From: Vigna angularis
Taxonomy: Eukaryota > Streptophyta > Magnoliopsida > Fabales > Fabaceae
Assembly (NCBI RefSeq): GCF_016808095.1
Contig: NC_068976.1
Span: forward strand, 20,058,371 to 20,122,370
Reading direction: 5' to 3'
Length of the DNA: 64,000 nt
Part shown: in pieces, positions 1-11,406 of the stretch
How the letters are laid out: each line of letters opens with the position of its first letter
How positions within the stretch are numbered: position 1 is the stretch's first letter
The notes under the pieces: model-generated
Database searches by the model: none
What the model was told of the DNA's origin: nothing
What the model saw: only the letters and a program-made list of their open reading frames with translations
Translations under genes and position numbers: made by a program

Positions 1-3000
1 TTAGGACATCTATTTCAGAATTAATTAAGTTTAATTTGGGGCTATAAAAAATAAAATTGAGATTAAATTTCAAGCTAATCCTCTTTTAAATAGATAGTGA
101 CCCATAAATTAACTCTAAGTATGACTTTTCTGCTGCCAAAAATAACGACTTTTGGGTAAGCGTGTAATTGCAATCAGTTCAATTTGGGCCATGTAATTAT
201 TTTTACATATTTTAGTGTTAAAAAATATCTTAGATCACTAAATTATGGGAATGATCATATGAAAATAGATTATTATTTTCAAAAGGTTAAATAAATATGT
301 TTTTATTTCTTAAAACATTTAAATAAAATTAATTTTTATTTTGAATTTTGGTATAGTTTATTTCATATGTAAAGATAAACAGATATAATTCTTTAAACTA
401 ATTTAGTTAAACTTTTTTAATATGTTAAAAGATACTTTAAATTAACGGATGAATTTTAAATTGTTTATATTATTTGATATTTGAAATGTTATTTAATATG
501 TAAAAAATGTAACACCACCAATTTTAAATAATTTTATTTATTTATTTTTAAAATTAAAGCTAAAATATATAAAATTATAGATAAAAATAAATTTCAATAT
601 TATTATGTTAAATGTAATTACTACAAACATATTTTCCTTTGTTCAAAATTATTAAAATAATAGAGATCGATGTAATCGTTATCCATATCCTAAGATAGTG
701 ATACATAGCTCGAAATTCAAGTTGCTCCTTTCTTTATAATTTAATAAATAATTGGTCTGTTTTAAATAGAGTGTTTACATAAGGGTCTTCATCTAACATT
801 ATTTTAGTCCAAAATAACGGAAACTGCCAAAAAGAACAATGCAAGGATATAATTATACGCAAACATATTTTATATCTGTGCAATTTTTTATTATCTTAAT
901 TTCTTTTCTTATACTACGGTATGTACAAATGACAAAAAGGAAAAAAAAAATGACGTACCATTATCAACAAAATAAAATAAATGAATGATGCTTGATATTG
1001 TTATACACAATAATCATTGGCCTCTAATTAAGTCGGTGAAATGCAGCATTCTTCTTCTGTTCTACACAAAAAGCCAAGTGACTTTGGCGTTATAAATGCA
1101 ACCAAATGTGTATGGGACCATTTAATAATTACAAATACTTACGGACGAAGGAATAAATTAACACTTTCATCACAATAAAATATATATTTGACCTAACACA
1201 AGTGTTAATTTAAGTTTTAAACATAAATTATGATTCCATATTAGATAATTTTACGTTAAGATAACCAAATGTATTACCAACATACGAAATTCAATTTGCT
1301 CTTACTCAACAGTTTTACGGAGATGAGATTTAAAGTAATTTAAATATATTTTTTCTCATAGATGTTTTTTTAAAAGATAAAACCGGTTTTAAAGCAATAT
1401 TTTCAATGAGAGATGATTGAGGTGTATTTAGGATTAGAATATTAAAGGCCATACGTGGTTGGATAACAAAGTTTTAAGACGTTCATTGTGACTTGATAAT
1501 AATGTTTTAAGATGAATTATCAGTTTTTTAAATTCTCAATTCAGAATGAACAAACATTCTTCTTATATCTCAATTGGAGGACTTATGTTTCTACCACGTT
1601 AAATAGTTTCACATTACATAAGAATCTAGACCTAAGACAATTTAAATATTTCTTCCTCCTTCCTCCTTCATTCTAAGTCAAAACATTCTTATCGACCTCA
1701 AGTTAGTAAGAGAGTTTGAATATTTTGAATAAAAGAGAATGAGTATGAGTGGTGAAATACTATGTGTATTTATAGAATTTTTGGGTTAATGTATGAATAT
1801 TTATACCAACAAATATATATCAAAATATTCTTTAACCACTTTAGGTTAGCAAAGTTTGGCTAAACTGACAAAACAAAACAAAGTTTTGTCTAAGTCAGTA
1901 ACACAAAACAAAGTTTGCCTCAGTCCACAACACAAAGATTAATAAGCAACATCAAATATCACCAAAGTCAACAATTCAAAGTGCACAAGATAACGTCTAT
2001 GGTCAAAGAAGACCACTTACAGCTCGACCTAATAGTCAACCCACCTACAAAACCCATGAGGGTCCGTCATAATTACAACAAGTACTTCTCAACAATAACC
2101 AAACTCCTGAGAATAAGGGTCTTATGTACACACCCAGTCCAATAGATATGTTGAATAATAGGATATAACAAGGTCCTGTATAGTTCATTAACCTAACACG
2201 ATTATAAGATATTAGGAGATATATTTATTGTTGTAAATATTCATATATTAACAATATATATGATCAAATATCGATAGTTTGATTACATATTCTTTAATAC
2301 CATATATTTATATAATATTTGGTAAATTAAGAAAGACCTCACATTATCGCTATTAATTTTCTAATTATCATGTATAAGGTAAGTAGTTATATTTGTAAAT
2401 ATTACTTTATATTCTCTTAATATTATTAGTTTTATTATATAAGTTACCATGCCCATAAATACACAAATGATATCACCAAAAAAATACACACTCATTCTCT
2501 CTTAAAAGATTAAAACTTTTTTTACTTACTTAGTGTTATAGCTATTTTCTAGGTGGATATCTCCTTAAGTTTTAGTTCTTAAGAACACACATAAAAAATT
2601 TTCAATTCACTCAAGTTTTGTCACTTGTTCGACTGTAGTAAGAATAGTTCTAATATTATTTGTTGGATCAAACATAAATCACTTAAATTAGAAATTATAT
2701 TTGATAACCAAAATGTTATAAATCATTAAGTTAGAAATTATATTTAATAACCAAAATGTTATTCTTTTTACTTGAAAACGTAAAATTTAAAGGGTCACCG
2801 TTTAATTGTGACTCAATTAATCTATTATATGTCACACTATAATTGATATTACCTACAATAATATTTATTTTAATAATTATCCTATCTAGAATTAAACTTT
2901 TAAATTGTGACTCAATTTATCTAATTTAGGTCACGAGACGTATGCAATCCAAAACACATTAGAGATAAAATTATACTGAACTATGATAATTTTTATATGT

Positions 3001-3772
3001 GAATTTGAAAAAATATTTAAGAAGAAATATTGTGTTAATAACTCAATAATTCTTTAATAAAAGAGAGGTGGTTGGAGTTGGAGGGTGTGTTTTTTTTTGC
3101 TTTCTTTCGGTTCAACACTCAACATGGGTTTTAGGTGCACAAAATGGAGAATTCAAGAACTCAAAGTAGTCGGCAGAGTCGTGTTCATGTTAGCCAAATT
3201 AAGTAAAAGGGACATATTGTTAAGAAAACTGTACTTGAGTGTTTTCTCAAGCAAGAGCCACACAAATATTTATTATATGAAACATACATTTATATTTGGC
3301 ACACATACGTGTATTCAATTAATTTAATTAATATTTTGTACATCGAATGGAACTTTTTTTTCTTAATAAGTCAAAACTGTTTGTCAACTTGCATCCCCCA
3401 ATTTTGACACTAAACTTTAAAAGTCTTACACAATAATAAGGTTAGATGCTTCTACACTTAAAATCTGGATTGGTCCTATCTTAGGTCGGTATAAGTTCCA
3501 CTTATATATACTGTTCAATTTCTTAATAATAACTGCAACTATACATTTCATTTCATATCATTGAATATATGCTACACGAAAACTAGTGAAAATAAAATCA
3601 CAAAAGTTTCATAAATTTATTTTCTTAAAAGTGTCAATATTTTTTTTATAACATCTAATATTGTCAAGGTTTGTGAATAGTTTTTGTTTACATTTAAATA
3701 GGGTTCAAGGTCTCCATTCCACGTGCTTCTTTTTTATCAAAGTGCGCAACGAATGACTCAACTTTCCTTTTC
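1..3772. other. AT-rich intergenic DNA without a recognisable gene
   Basis: I see no gene with a convincing start, splice pattern or known motif in this stretch. Open frames at 1915-2145 and 3085-3327 give low-complexity translations that resemble no family I know. The segment around 1860-2640 has the texture of decayed repeat DNA. A 44-bp tandem duplication sits at 2674-2760. A pair of about 35-bp direct repeats sharing the core TTGTGACTCAATT lies near 2801-2835 and 2899-2934. Confidence 0.5.
2674..2760. repeat. Two-copy tandem duplication, unit about 44 bp
   Basis: Two adjacent copies (2674-2717 and 2718-2760) both begin ATAAATCA and end AACCAAAATGTT. They differ by a few substitutions and one base of length. 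This is a simple local duplication with no coding potential. Confidence 0.8.
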
Positions 3773-4104
3773 TGATCGGTTTAACAAGAGGTGACCTGCA
3801 AGAAAACACTCTGACGCTCAAGTCAGTGAGGTGTTCTCCAAGGTTTTTATATATCTCAGAAAATCAGACTTTACCTGGTCACTAGTTATGTATTTACAGG
3901 CTTTGTAATTGTCCAGCCCATTGAATGTCATTTAATGCAATATATTTTGTGCCTCACCATTTGCTAATTTCCTTATATCTAGCATAATCTGCCTAATATC
4001 ACTTGTTGATTAGCCACAAATGCAATACGCTTATTACCCATTAATGCCACTGAATATCTGCCGATCCGTTCCTTCCTATTGAAGGTGTTGACCACTTCCG
4101 ATCA
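3773..4104. mobile_element. Possible solo LTR, 332 bp
   Basis: The segment begins TGATCGG and ends CCGATCA, so it has the TG...CA ends and short terminal inverted repeat typical of retrotransposon LTRs. It is less AT-rich than its surroundings. No internal retrotransposon coding sequence flanks it, so a solo LTR is the likeliest form. The 5-bp flanks (TTTTC and GTAAA) are not a matching target-site duplication, which weakens the call. Orientation is not determined. Confidence 0.4.
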
Positions 4105-4282
4105 GTAAAGTGTTTTTAATTAAAATCCTGAGATTTTAGAATAATGATCATACACTTATAATAATATGTTAGAAAGAATCCCATAATAATGGAAAATGTA
4201 TAAAGAGCATCAGTACAAAAGGTAACGTTTACGTTGGTGACCGTTTAACCGAACACGTTCCTCGAGTTACTAATTTTCAAAA

Positions 4283-5115
4283 GGGTGTTGCTCCCTCCAC
4301 CACCCCAAGTGCTTCTACACCTCCCCACAATTTTCTTTTATTCCAAAAATACTCTAAACCTTCCCATTATTTTCTTTTATTCTAAAAATACCTTACACCT
4401 CCCCACTATCCTCAACAATCTTTCTTTTTCTCTCTCTCTGCATTAATGGAGCATTCATATGGCTTAGATTTAAACTTGTGATATATTGCGAAATATATAA
4501 AATTCAGAGGAAACTTCAATATTAGTGTTTCTACCACTCTCATTTTATAAACTTAAAAGTTAGATGCAAATATAAAATAATAAACATAATAATATTAATA
4601 GTAAATAATACGTTATTATTATTATTATATACTAACTTTATAATGACGAAAGAACTAAATAAATTCCAAATCTTTAACAAATAACTTTTCTTTTATATTT
4701 GAAGTATTTAATAATATTTTTATATTATTTATCTAATAAATTAAATATTTTATTCAAGTTATTTGAGTCAAACATGTCAGTAAGTTAAAACATAATATAA
4801 TGTTAAAAATTATAGATATTAAATGTAAAAAAAAAACACATATATATAAACATTTTTCTAGAAATTTAGAACAAAATTTTACCATTTATTAAGTAATTTG
4901 AAGAAGAAAAAAAATATTGAGCAATGAAAATAAGATTGAATCAAATTTATTTAAGGGAAAATGTAAATAAAATTTTGCAATATATCACAAGTTTAAATCT
5001 GAGTAATGTGAATGCTTCATTAATGTAGAGAGAAAGAGGAGTAGAGTATTTTTGGAATAAAAGAAAATAGTGGGGAGGTGTAGGAGCACTTGGGGTGGTG
5101 GAGGGAGCAACACCC
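4283..5115. mobile_element. Long-terminal-inverted-repeat element (MITE-like), 833 bp
   Basis: The element starts GGGTGTTGCTCCCTC at 4283 and ends with the exact reverse complement at 5115. Complementarity continues inward over roughly 140-200 bp on each side (about 4283-4497 against 4973-5115), including matching CACCACCCCAAGTGCT and AAACTTGTGATATATTGC blocks. The left arm is longer because it carries an extra imperfect copy of a CTCCCCA...TTTTCTTTTATTC motif. The centre is AT-rich and non-coding, so the element is non-autonomous. Both flanks are A-rich and no clear target-site duplication can be defined. Confidence 0.75.
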
Positions 5116-6265
5116 AAAAAACTAATAGTTTGGGCCCAATATGAGAAATGTTCGCAGGCTGAAGTGGTGGATGAGCCCATTGAGCCAGAAACACATATGC
5201 TTATCGGCCCATAAATTTGGCCCATTTTCATCAATAAACCGCTAACCTCTTATGCTTAACAATGTATCCTGGAATAACACTAGGCTGAAAGCTTGCATAT
5301 TGTGCTCTAAAAATTAAAATGAATCTGTAATTATTGCTAAAAGAAAATTTTGAATGAAAATTTTCATGTTATTTTTTTTAATTACCTTTTCACACACTTC
5401 CAGTTTACTGTTTTATTTATCATTGGTCTTTTGGATTTCTTTTATTACATGGTTTCCTAAATGCTCTCAAAGGTACTGTACTCGTTACTATGGTTTTTAT
5501 ATATATAAAACAAGAATAAAAGTTATCTACAGTACTATAAATATTAATTTTTATTAATAATTAGAGTTTAATATAATTTTTTGTTTTAAAACTTGCATTT
5601 CAGCAATGTGAAATACTAATTCTAATTACAGAACCCAAACAACAATAATATATAATTTTAGTAAAAAAAAACTTTATAATACTCTATACGTTTATACGTT
5701 TATACTCATGCTTGAATCTCTTTACCAGGTTATAAAATTGATTAAAAATAACTAAAATCATACCGTTTCATTAATTTTAGTCAAAGAACCAAATTTATAT
5801 CATTACAAAATGCAGTTAAATTAAATACCATAAAATAATCTTAATTATTTCTTAAAACTTTTTATATCAGTAACAGTTACAACAAGTGATATTAATATAT
5901 ACTATATAGTAAACGGATAAAAACACGTGAAAGAAAAGAGGGAAAGTTTGAAGAATGGGAAGAATAATCATTGAACAGGAATTTTTAGTGTACATATAAT
6001 TTCATGTTTAAGATTTTTAATTATAGGTTGGATTAAATAAAAAAAGAAAACGTTTTATGGCTGTTGAAAGAAAATAATTTGAATGACAAAATTAGTTTCC
6101 CTACTGTTGAAAACATTAAATTGCGGAAAAATTAACCCTAACATGTTTTTCACGCGCCACGTTTCAGAGTACAATGGTTGACAAACAAAAGGAGAGACAA
6201 AAGAGAATACAGAAAAACTATGAAAACGACATGGTAAAATTGTAAACCCAACACTGAGCAAACCA
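5116..6265. other. Intergenic and upstream region of the endoglucanase gene
   Basis: No gene is recognisable here. The minus-strand frames around 6055-6359 overlap the promoter and first exon of the endoglucanase gene and look like chance frames. The last few hundred bases presumably contain its promoter. Confidence 0.4.
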
Positions 6266-6273
6266 TATATAAA
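6266..6273 (+). promoter_or_regulatory. TATA box of the endoglucanase gene
   Basis: TATATAAA lies 50 bp upstream of the endoglucanase ATG at 6323. With usual plant spacing, transcription would start about 6295-6305, giving a short 5' leader. This is inferred from position and sequence only. Confidence 0.55.
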
Positions 6274-6322
6274 GAGAAAGAAAGGTACAATGGAAGGAGA
6301 GAAAGATTGAAAAGAGGGAGAA

Positions 6323-8749
6323 ATGAAGAAAGAGAAGGTTCACATACGGTATTTGGCACCTTGTATTTGGTTACTACTCTCTCTCACTACAATCTTCCTC
6401 CCTTTATGTGAGTCCTTCAATTATGGCCACGCCCTGTCCCAGAGCCTACTCTATTTCGAGTCACAGCGTTCAGGACGCTTACCCTACAACCAAAGGGTCA
6501 CCTGGCGTCACCATTCTGCCCTCACCGATGGCCTAGAACAAGGGGTACCTGCTCCATTGCTTCCTATAACATCCAAACCTTAAACCGTGTTTTGTTCTAT
6601 GTTCGTTTTTTTGGGTTTTCTTTTCACTGTTCCAACATTATGGTTCTTGTTTTTGGGGATTTTTAGGTGGACTTGGTGGGAGGGTACTATGATGCAGGGG
6701 ACAATGTGAAATTTGGTTTGCCCATGGCCTTCACCGTCACACTCCTCTCCTGGGCTGCTATAGAGTACGGCCAACAAATCGCGGCTGCCGGCGAGTACGC
6801 TCACACGCTCGAGGCCATCAAGTGGGGAACTGACTATTTCATTAAGGCACACACACACCCCAATGTTCTTTGGGTTGAGGTATGTAATTCAATTCACTCC
6901 ATGCAATTCCAGATATTTTTCATTTTTTTTTAAATTAATCATCCCACGCGCCGCCGTTGAGAATTCAATGGTTCTTCCAAATTAACAGGAGGAATCGAGG
7001 AATCGATCCTAATGTCGGAAGAGTAACGGATTCTCCTTGTTTTCCTGCCATGAACATGGAGTTTTATAACATTTGTTTAAAATTTATGAACGAGATTGTT
7101 AATGTGTTTAATGTTGGATAAACATGGATTTTACAGTCTTAGTGAAATTTCATATGGTTAATTTTTTTTTTATTAAATTAAGAGTATGATTAGACTTGCA
7201 CGTGAAATAAAGATTAGTCAAGATCACATTGTCTGAAATTATTTTGTATGACATACAAAAATTTTACTCATTTAGAAAATAATGTTTGAATCCTTCTGTA
7301 ACAATGTGTGTAGCCTAATTATGAATGAATATGTTTAGGTGGGTGACGGCCACACTGATCACTACTGTTGGCAGCGGCCGGAGGACATGACGACATCGCG
7401 GCGAGCTTACAAGGTGGATGCGGAGAACCCTGGTTCGGATGTGGCCGGTGAGACTGCGGCGGCATTGGCGGCGGCATCCATGGTGTTTAGGAGAACAAAG
7501 CCACATTACTCTCAACTACTTTTGCATCATGCAGAACAGGTATTTGTTTTATTGACATCATTAACTAGTTAGATTAATTTGAATTTGATGGTGAATTTGT
7601 TGTTGGTTGTAGTTGTTTGAGTTTGGTGACAAGTACAAGGGGAAGTATGATGAGAGTGTTGGAGTGGCTAAAGAGTATTATGCTTCGGTTAGTGGCTACA
7701 TGGACGAGTTGCTATGGGCAGCTATTTGGCTTTATAGGGCCACACAAAAGGACCAATATTTAAACTATTTTCTGGAGAATGCTCATGACTTTGGTGGGAC
7801 CACCTGGGCCATCAATGAATTCAGCTGGGATGTTAAATATGCTGGTGTTCAAGCCATTGCTTCCATGGTAACACACTTCCCAATTCCATGGTAAAAATTA
7901 TTTTTAAAAAATTAAAATTTTCTCCATAGACTATAATTTAAATATATTATTTAACTCTTTAAAATAATGTAATGTGATTATCAATATCAACAATTACTTG
8001 TAACCAGTTTATAATTGAGAGTGATTTAAGCATCTATGTTAATTTTATTATGAAATAATGAAAATTGCTTACCGACATTTTCCTTACGACAGTTATCGAT
8101 GGAAGAAAAGAAACACAAGCAGCACGAAGTCGTACTCAAACAGTATCGTTCAAAAGCCGAGCACTATCTCTGCGCGTGCCTCAACCTCAACAACGTGAGT
8201 AACGTGGAGCGCACCCCAGGAGGGTTACTGTACACCCGCCAATGGAACAACATGCAGTACGTGGCAACGGCGTCGTTTCTTCTCACACTGTATTCTGATC
8301 ACCTCCGAGCCACACATCAGAATCTGCATTGCGAAAAGGGCGAGGTGGGTCCAGATGAGATGTTTGCCTTTGCGAAATCACAGGTTGATTACATCTTAGG
8401 TTCTAATCCAATGGGTATGAGTTACATGGTAGGATACGGTCCCGATTTCCCTCAGAGGGTGCACCATAGGGGCGCATCCATTGAATCATCAAAGGAAAAC
8501 AAGGGTTTTATCGGGTGCATCCAGGGTTATGATAGCTGGTATGGACGCGTTGAACCCAATCCAAATGTACTAACTGGGGCCCTCGTTGGTGGGCCCGATA
8601 TGAATGACGAATTTAAAGATGAGAGATCAAATTACATCCAAACAGAGGCATGCACCTACAATACTGCAGCTTTAGTAGGGGTTTTTGCTAGATTGCATCA
8701 ATCACATGGTGATGTTTATTTATCATCTCCTTTGATAGCTTCTAGCTAA
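6323..8749 (+). CDS. Secreted endo-beta-1,4-glucanase, glycoside hydrolase family 9 class B
   Basis: Five exons read 6323-6544, 6667-6879, 7339-7539, 7613-7867 and 8093-8749, all joined in phase 0, for 515 residues. Residues 1 to about 30 form a signal peptide with a leucine-rich core, so the enzyme should be secreted to the cell wall, where the family cleaves internal beta-1,4-glucan bonds. The GH9 domain follows directly: the catalytic-base motif DAGDN is at 83-87, [10 protein letters not shown] comes from exon 3, HHRGASI is at 421-427, and the C-terminal signature carries D473 and the likely proton donor E482. There is no membrane anchor (class A) and no C-terminal carbohydrate-binding module (class C), so it is class B; its length fits. 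The C-terminal motif reads [10 protein letters not shown] rather than the commoner QTEPATYNNA. A TATA box lies 50 bp upstream. Confidence 0.95.
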
Positions 8750-11029
8750 TTAACGAGAAAATTTTGCTGCCCTATCAGAGAATTCTTTTCATGGCTTTTT
8801 TGCTGCCATCGTGATTTTACTATACAGTAAGATAATACAAACTATAGAATCAATAGGTGGAATAGGAAAGTGTACCCCTTCTTCTACTGGCAATTGGAAT
8901 TAGTTGTTTAAGTAATGAAAGTGGGTTATGTTATGTTCCTTTGACTTGGACAATTCACAAACGTGCTTTTTTCTTTTTGTCATATTTATTATAGTTTCAT
9001 TCAAAGTTTAGAATTTGAATTTATCATTTGGAATACAAAATAACGTCAAAAAGAACAGGTGAGTCTAATGGTAGTATAGTCACTTGCAGCCACCGACACA
9101 AAAGAGTAAGTGTAATAATAATATGCCATACTTGGAGTATGAAAGAATGGAGACAGAGATAGAAGATCCCACAAATCTGAAAAGACTGTGTTTTAAAAGA
9201 TTCACGAGATTCTTGGGTTTCCTTTGTCTGCATAACTCTGCTGGTTGTCTGAATTTTTTTTCCCTTTAATTACGGTTACAAGGGCATGAGTTAAAGCCCA
9301 AAACTCTCTTTTCTGTTGTAACAGAATTTGCGGAAGGAATGGTCACATAGAAAAGCAACCTAAAACGAAAATCAAGCAGGAATTGGTGCCATGATGTTTC
9401 GGTTTTTTCAAGTCCTCAAAATTCATGCATTGGTCACTATCACAACGTTCAAAATGTGAAAACCCAGCGTAGATCATGTTCCCATTTAACGGTTTTTTTC
9501 TTCATTCCTATTTGCTTCACGCGCAATACGAGTGCGTGGTGTGTCAACTCTTCGCACTTTTACTTTGGAAAATTGTAAAGAAAGTGTCGCAAAATTAATT
9601 TTGAAACTATAATGTCATTTTTTTTAATGTTTGGTTGAGATGATAATGGGAGGATGAAGAAAAAAAATGTAATAGCTTAAATTAAGAGGATGAGAATGAA
9701 AAGTAAAAAAAGTTAATTTGATTGATATAATAAAATAAATTATAAATTAAAATATTTTTATACAAAAGATACAATTAAATATTAAATTAAAATTATTATA
9801 TACCTTTTAATACAAAATTATACTCATAACAACAAATTGCAATTATTATATAAAATACTAAAGTTTATATTGTTTCATTTTATTTATTTAATCATAATAT
9901 AAAAGTTAGATAGTAATAATTAATAAAATATCAATAAATAATTATTAATTACATTATATATTATAACAATTAATTATGGTATATAAGGAAAATAGCAATT
10001 GTTATATCACGTAAAATAACTGTTTATGATATATAACATAACTCTTATTATTAATTGATAATATAACTCTTGTCATTCATTAACTGACATAATTTATTAT
10101 AATAAGGAAAGATGGGCAAGATTTCTGCTATTAATAATTTTTAAGGCTAATTCATCTGCTTGTTAAAAGGAGTATTATATATATTTATCCCTTTTTTTTT
10201 AAACGAATAACCAATTTATTGATATAAACAATAAAAATAGTAGCTTTTCAATCTTAGTAGGAGCTGAAGGGGACTTTGCCCCAATTTTTTTTTATGTATA
10301 AAAATAAATGAATTATTTGAAACACTTTTTTAATTTTAATATATTTTATCTACTTGAAATTTGAAAAAAAAAATGTTATATATCTATGTAAATTTTTGAA
10401 AATTTTAAAATATTTGTAGAAGATTCGTGCCTGTCATCATCTACATTAAATAAGATGAAATAAATGTTCTGAAAATTTTATCAAAATATAAATGCGAAAG
10501 TAATTATAGTAGAAGAACATTTCACAAATACTAAAAATAAATTATTGGAATATTGTGTTAACACTGAAAATTTATATTTTGTATTTTAGTGAAATGGAAA
10601 TTAATATAGATTTTTTTTTTCTATCAATACAAAGGGATAGGTAATATTTCACAATATCAAATCATCAAATATCGCTATTACAAAACTAAAAAATTGAAAA
10701 TAAAAGGAAATAAGTTAATTTAGTATATAATAATTGGAAATTTTAGGAGCGCAAATTTGGCCATTTAATTTGTTCTGTCTGATAAGACATAATTATTTTA
10801 TGATATACAAAATTATTGATCTAATTTTTATATGCAAAAAATACTTAACAAGCAAATTACTAATTTGTAAAAATTTGTCAGTTTAATTTTGTTATAGTTA
10901 ATTTTGTAAGTGAAATTTTGTTTGTGAAAATTAGATCAAAAATAAGGAATTTAAATAATTTTTTCAAGCAAAAGCAAAATAATAAATATTTTTTTATAAA
11001 ATTAAAATTACATTTTAATAAAATAAAAT
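8750..11029. other. Intergenic region, no gene seen
   Basis: This is the 3' flank of the endoglucanase gene followed by AT-rich DNA. The overlapping frames at 9024-9269 are short, unsupported and without splice partners. No RNA gene or structured repeat was recognised. Confidence 0.5.
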
Positions 11030-11197
11030 TAGGTAGGTGGGTTAGTGGGTCAACCCGGCCCACCACGGGTTCAACCCGCATAAGTCAGGTTGAAATCTGA
11101 TCCGCATAAAAAAAATATAATTTTTTCAAACTCAACTCGGCTCAAACCCATGATAAACCATATTGACTCGCGAATTGACCTATTTTGACAGCTCTAT
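11030..11197. mobile_element. Possible end of a hAT-like non-autonomous element
   Basis: A GC-richer island in very AT-rich DNA contains GGGTCAACCCGGCCC and ends GACCTATTTTGACAGCTCTA. This resembles the subterminal and terminal sequence of dispersed plant hAT-type elements as I remember them. I could not find a matching inverted terminus on the left, so it may be a fragment. The call rests on resemblance only. Confidence 0.3.
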
Positions 11198-11328
11198 TAT
11201 TTAGTTTAATCTTATTTATAAGAGCATAACTAGTAATATTACATTTACGTGTACAAGAAAAAAAAATAGGTCGTCTTTACAGGAATAAGAATTAATTAAT
11301 AAAACTTATTTATATCTATACCAAAATG

Positions 11329-11330
<2 letters not shown>

Positions 11331-11404
<74 letters not shown>
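11331..11404. repeat. (TA)n microsatellite, about 37 units
   Basis: An uninterrupted TA dinucleotide run. Such runs are length-variable and may be imperfectly assembled. Confidence 0.97.

Positions 11405-11406
<2 letters not shown>

Noticed and set aside
1915..2145. 76-codon plus ORF near the left edge
   Set aside because: Starts at a non-ATG codon and shows no family resemblance; it lies in repeat-like DNA.
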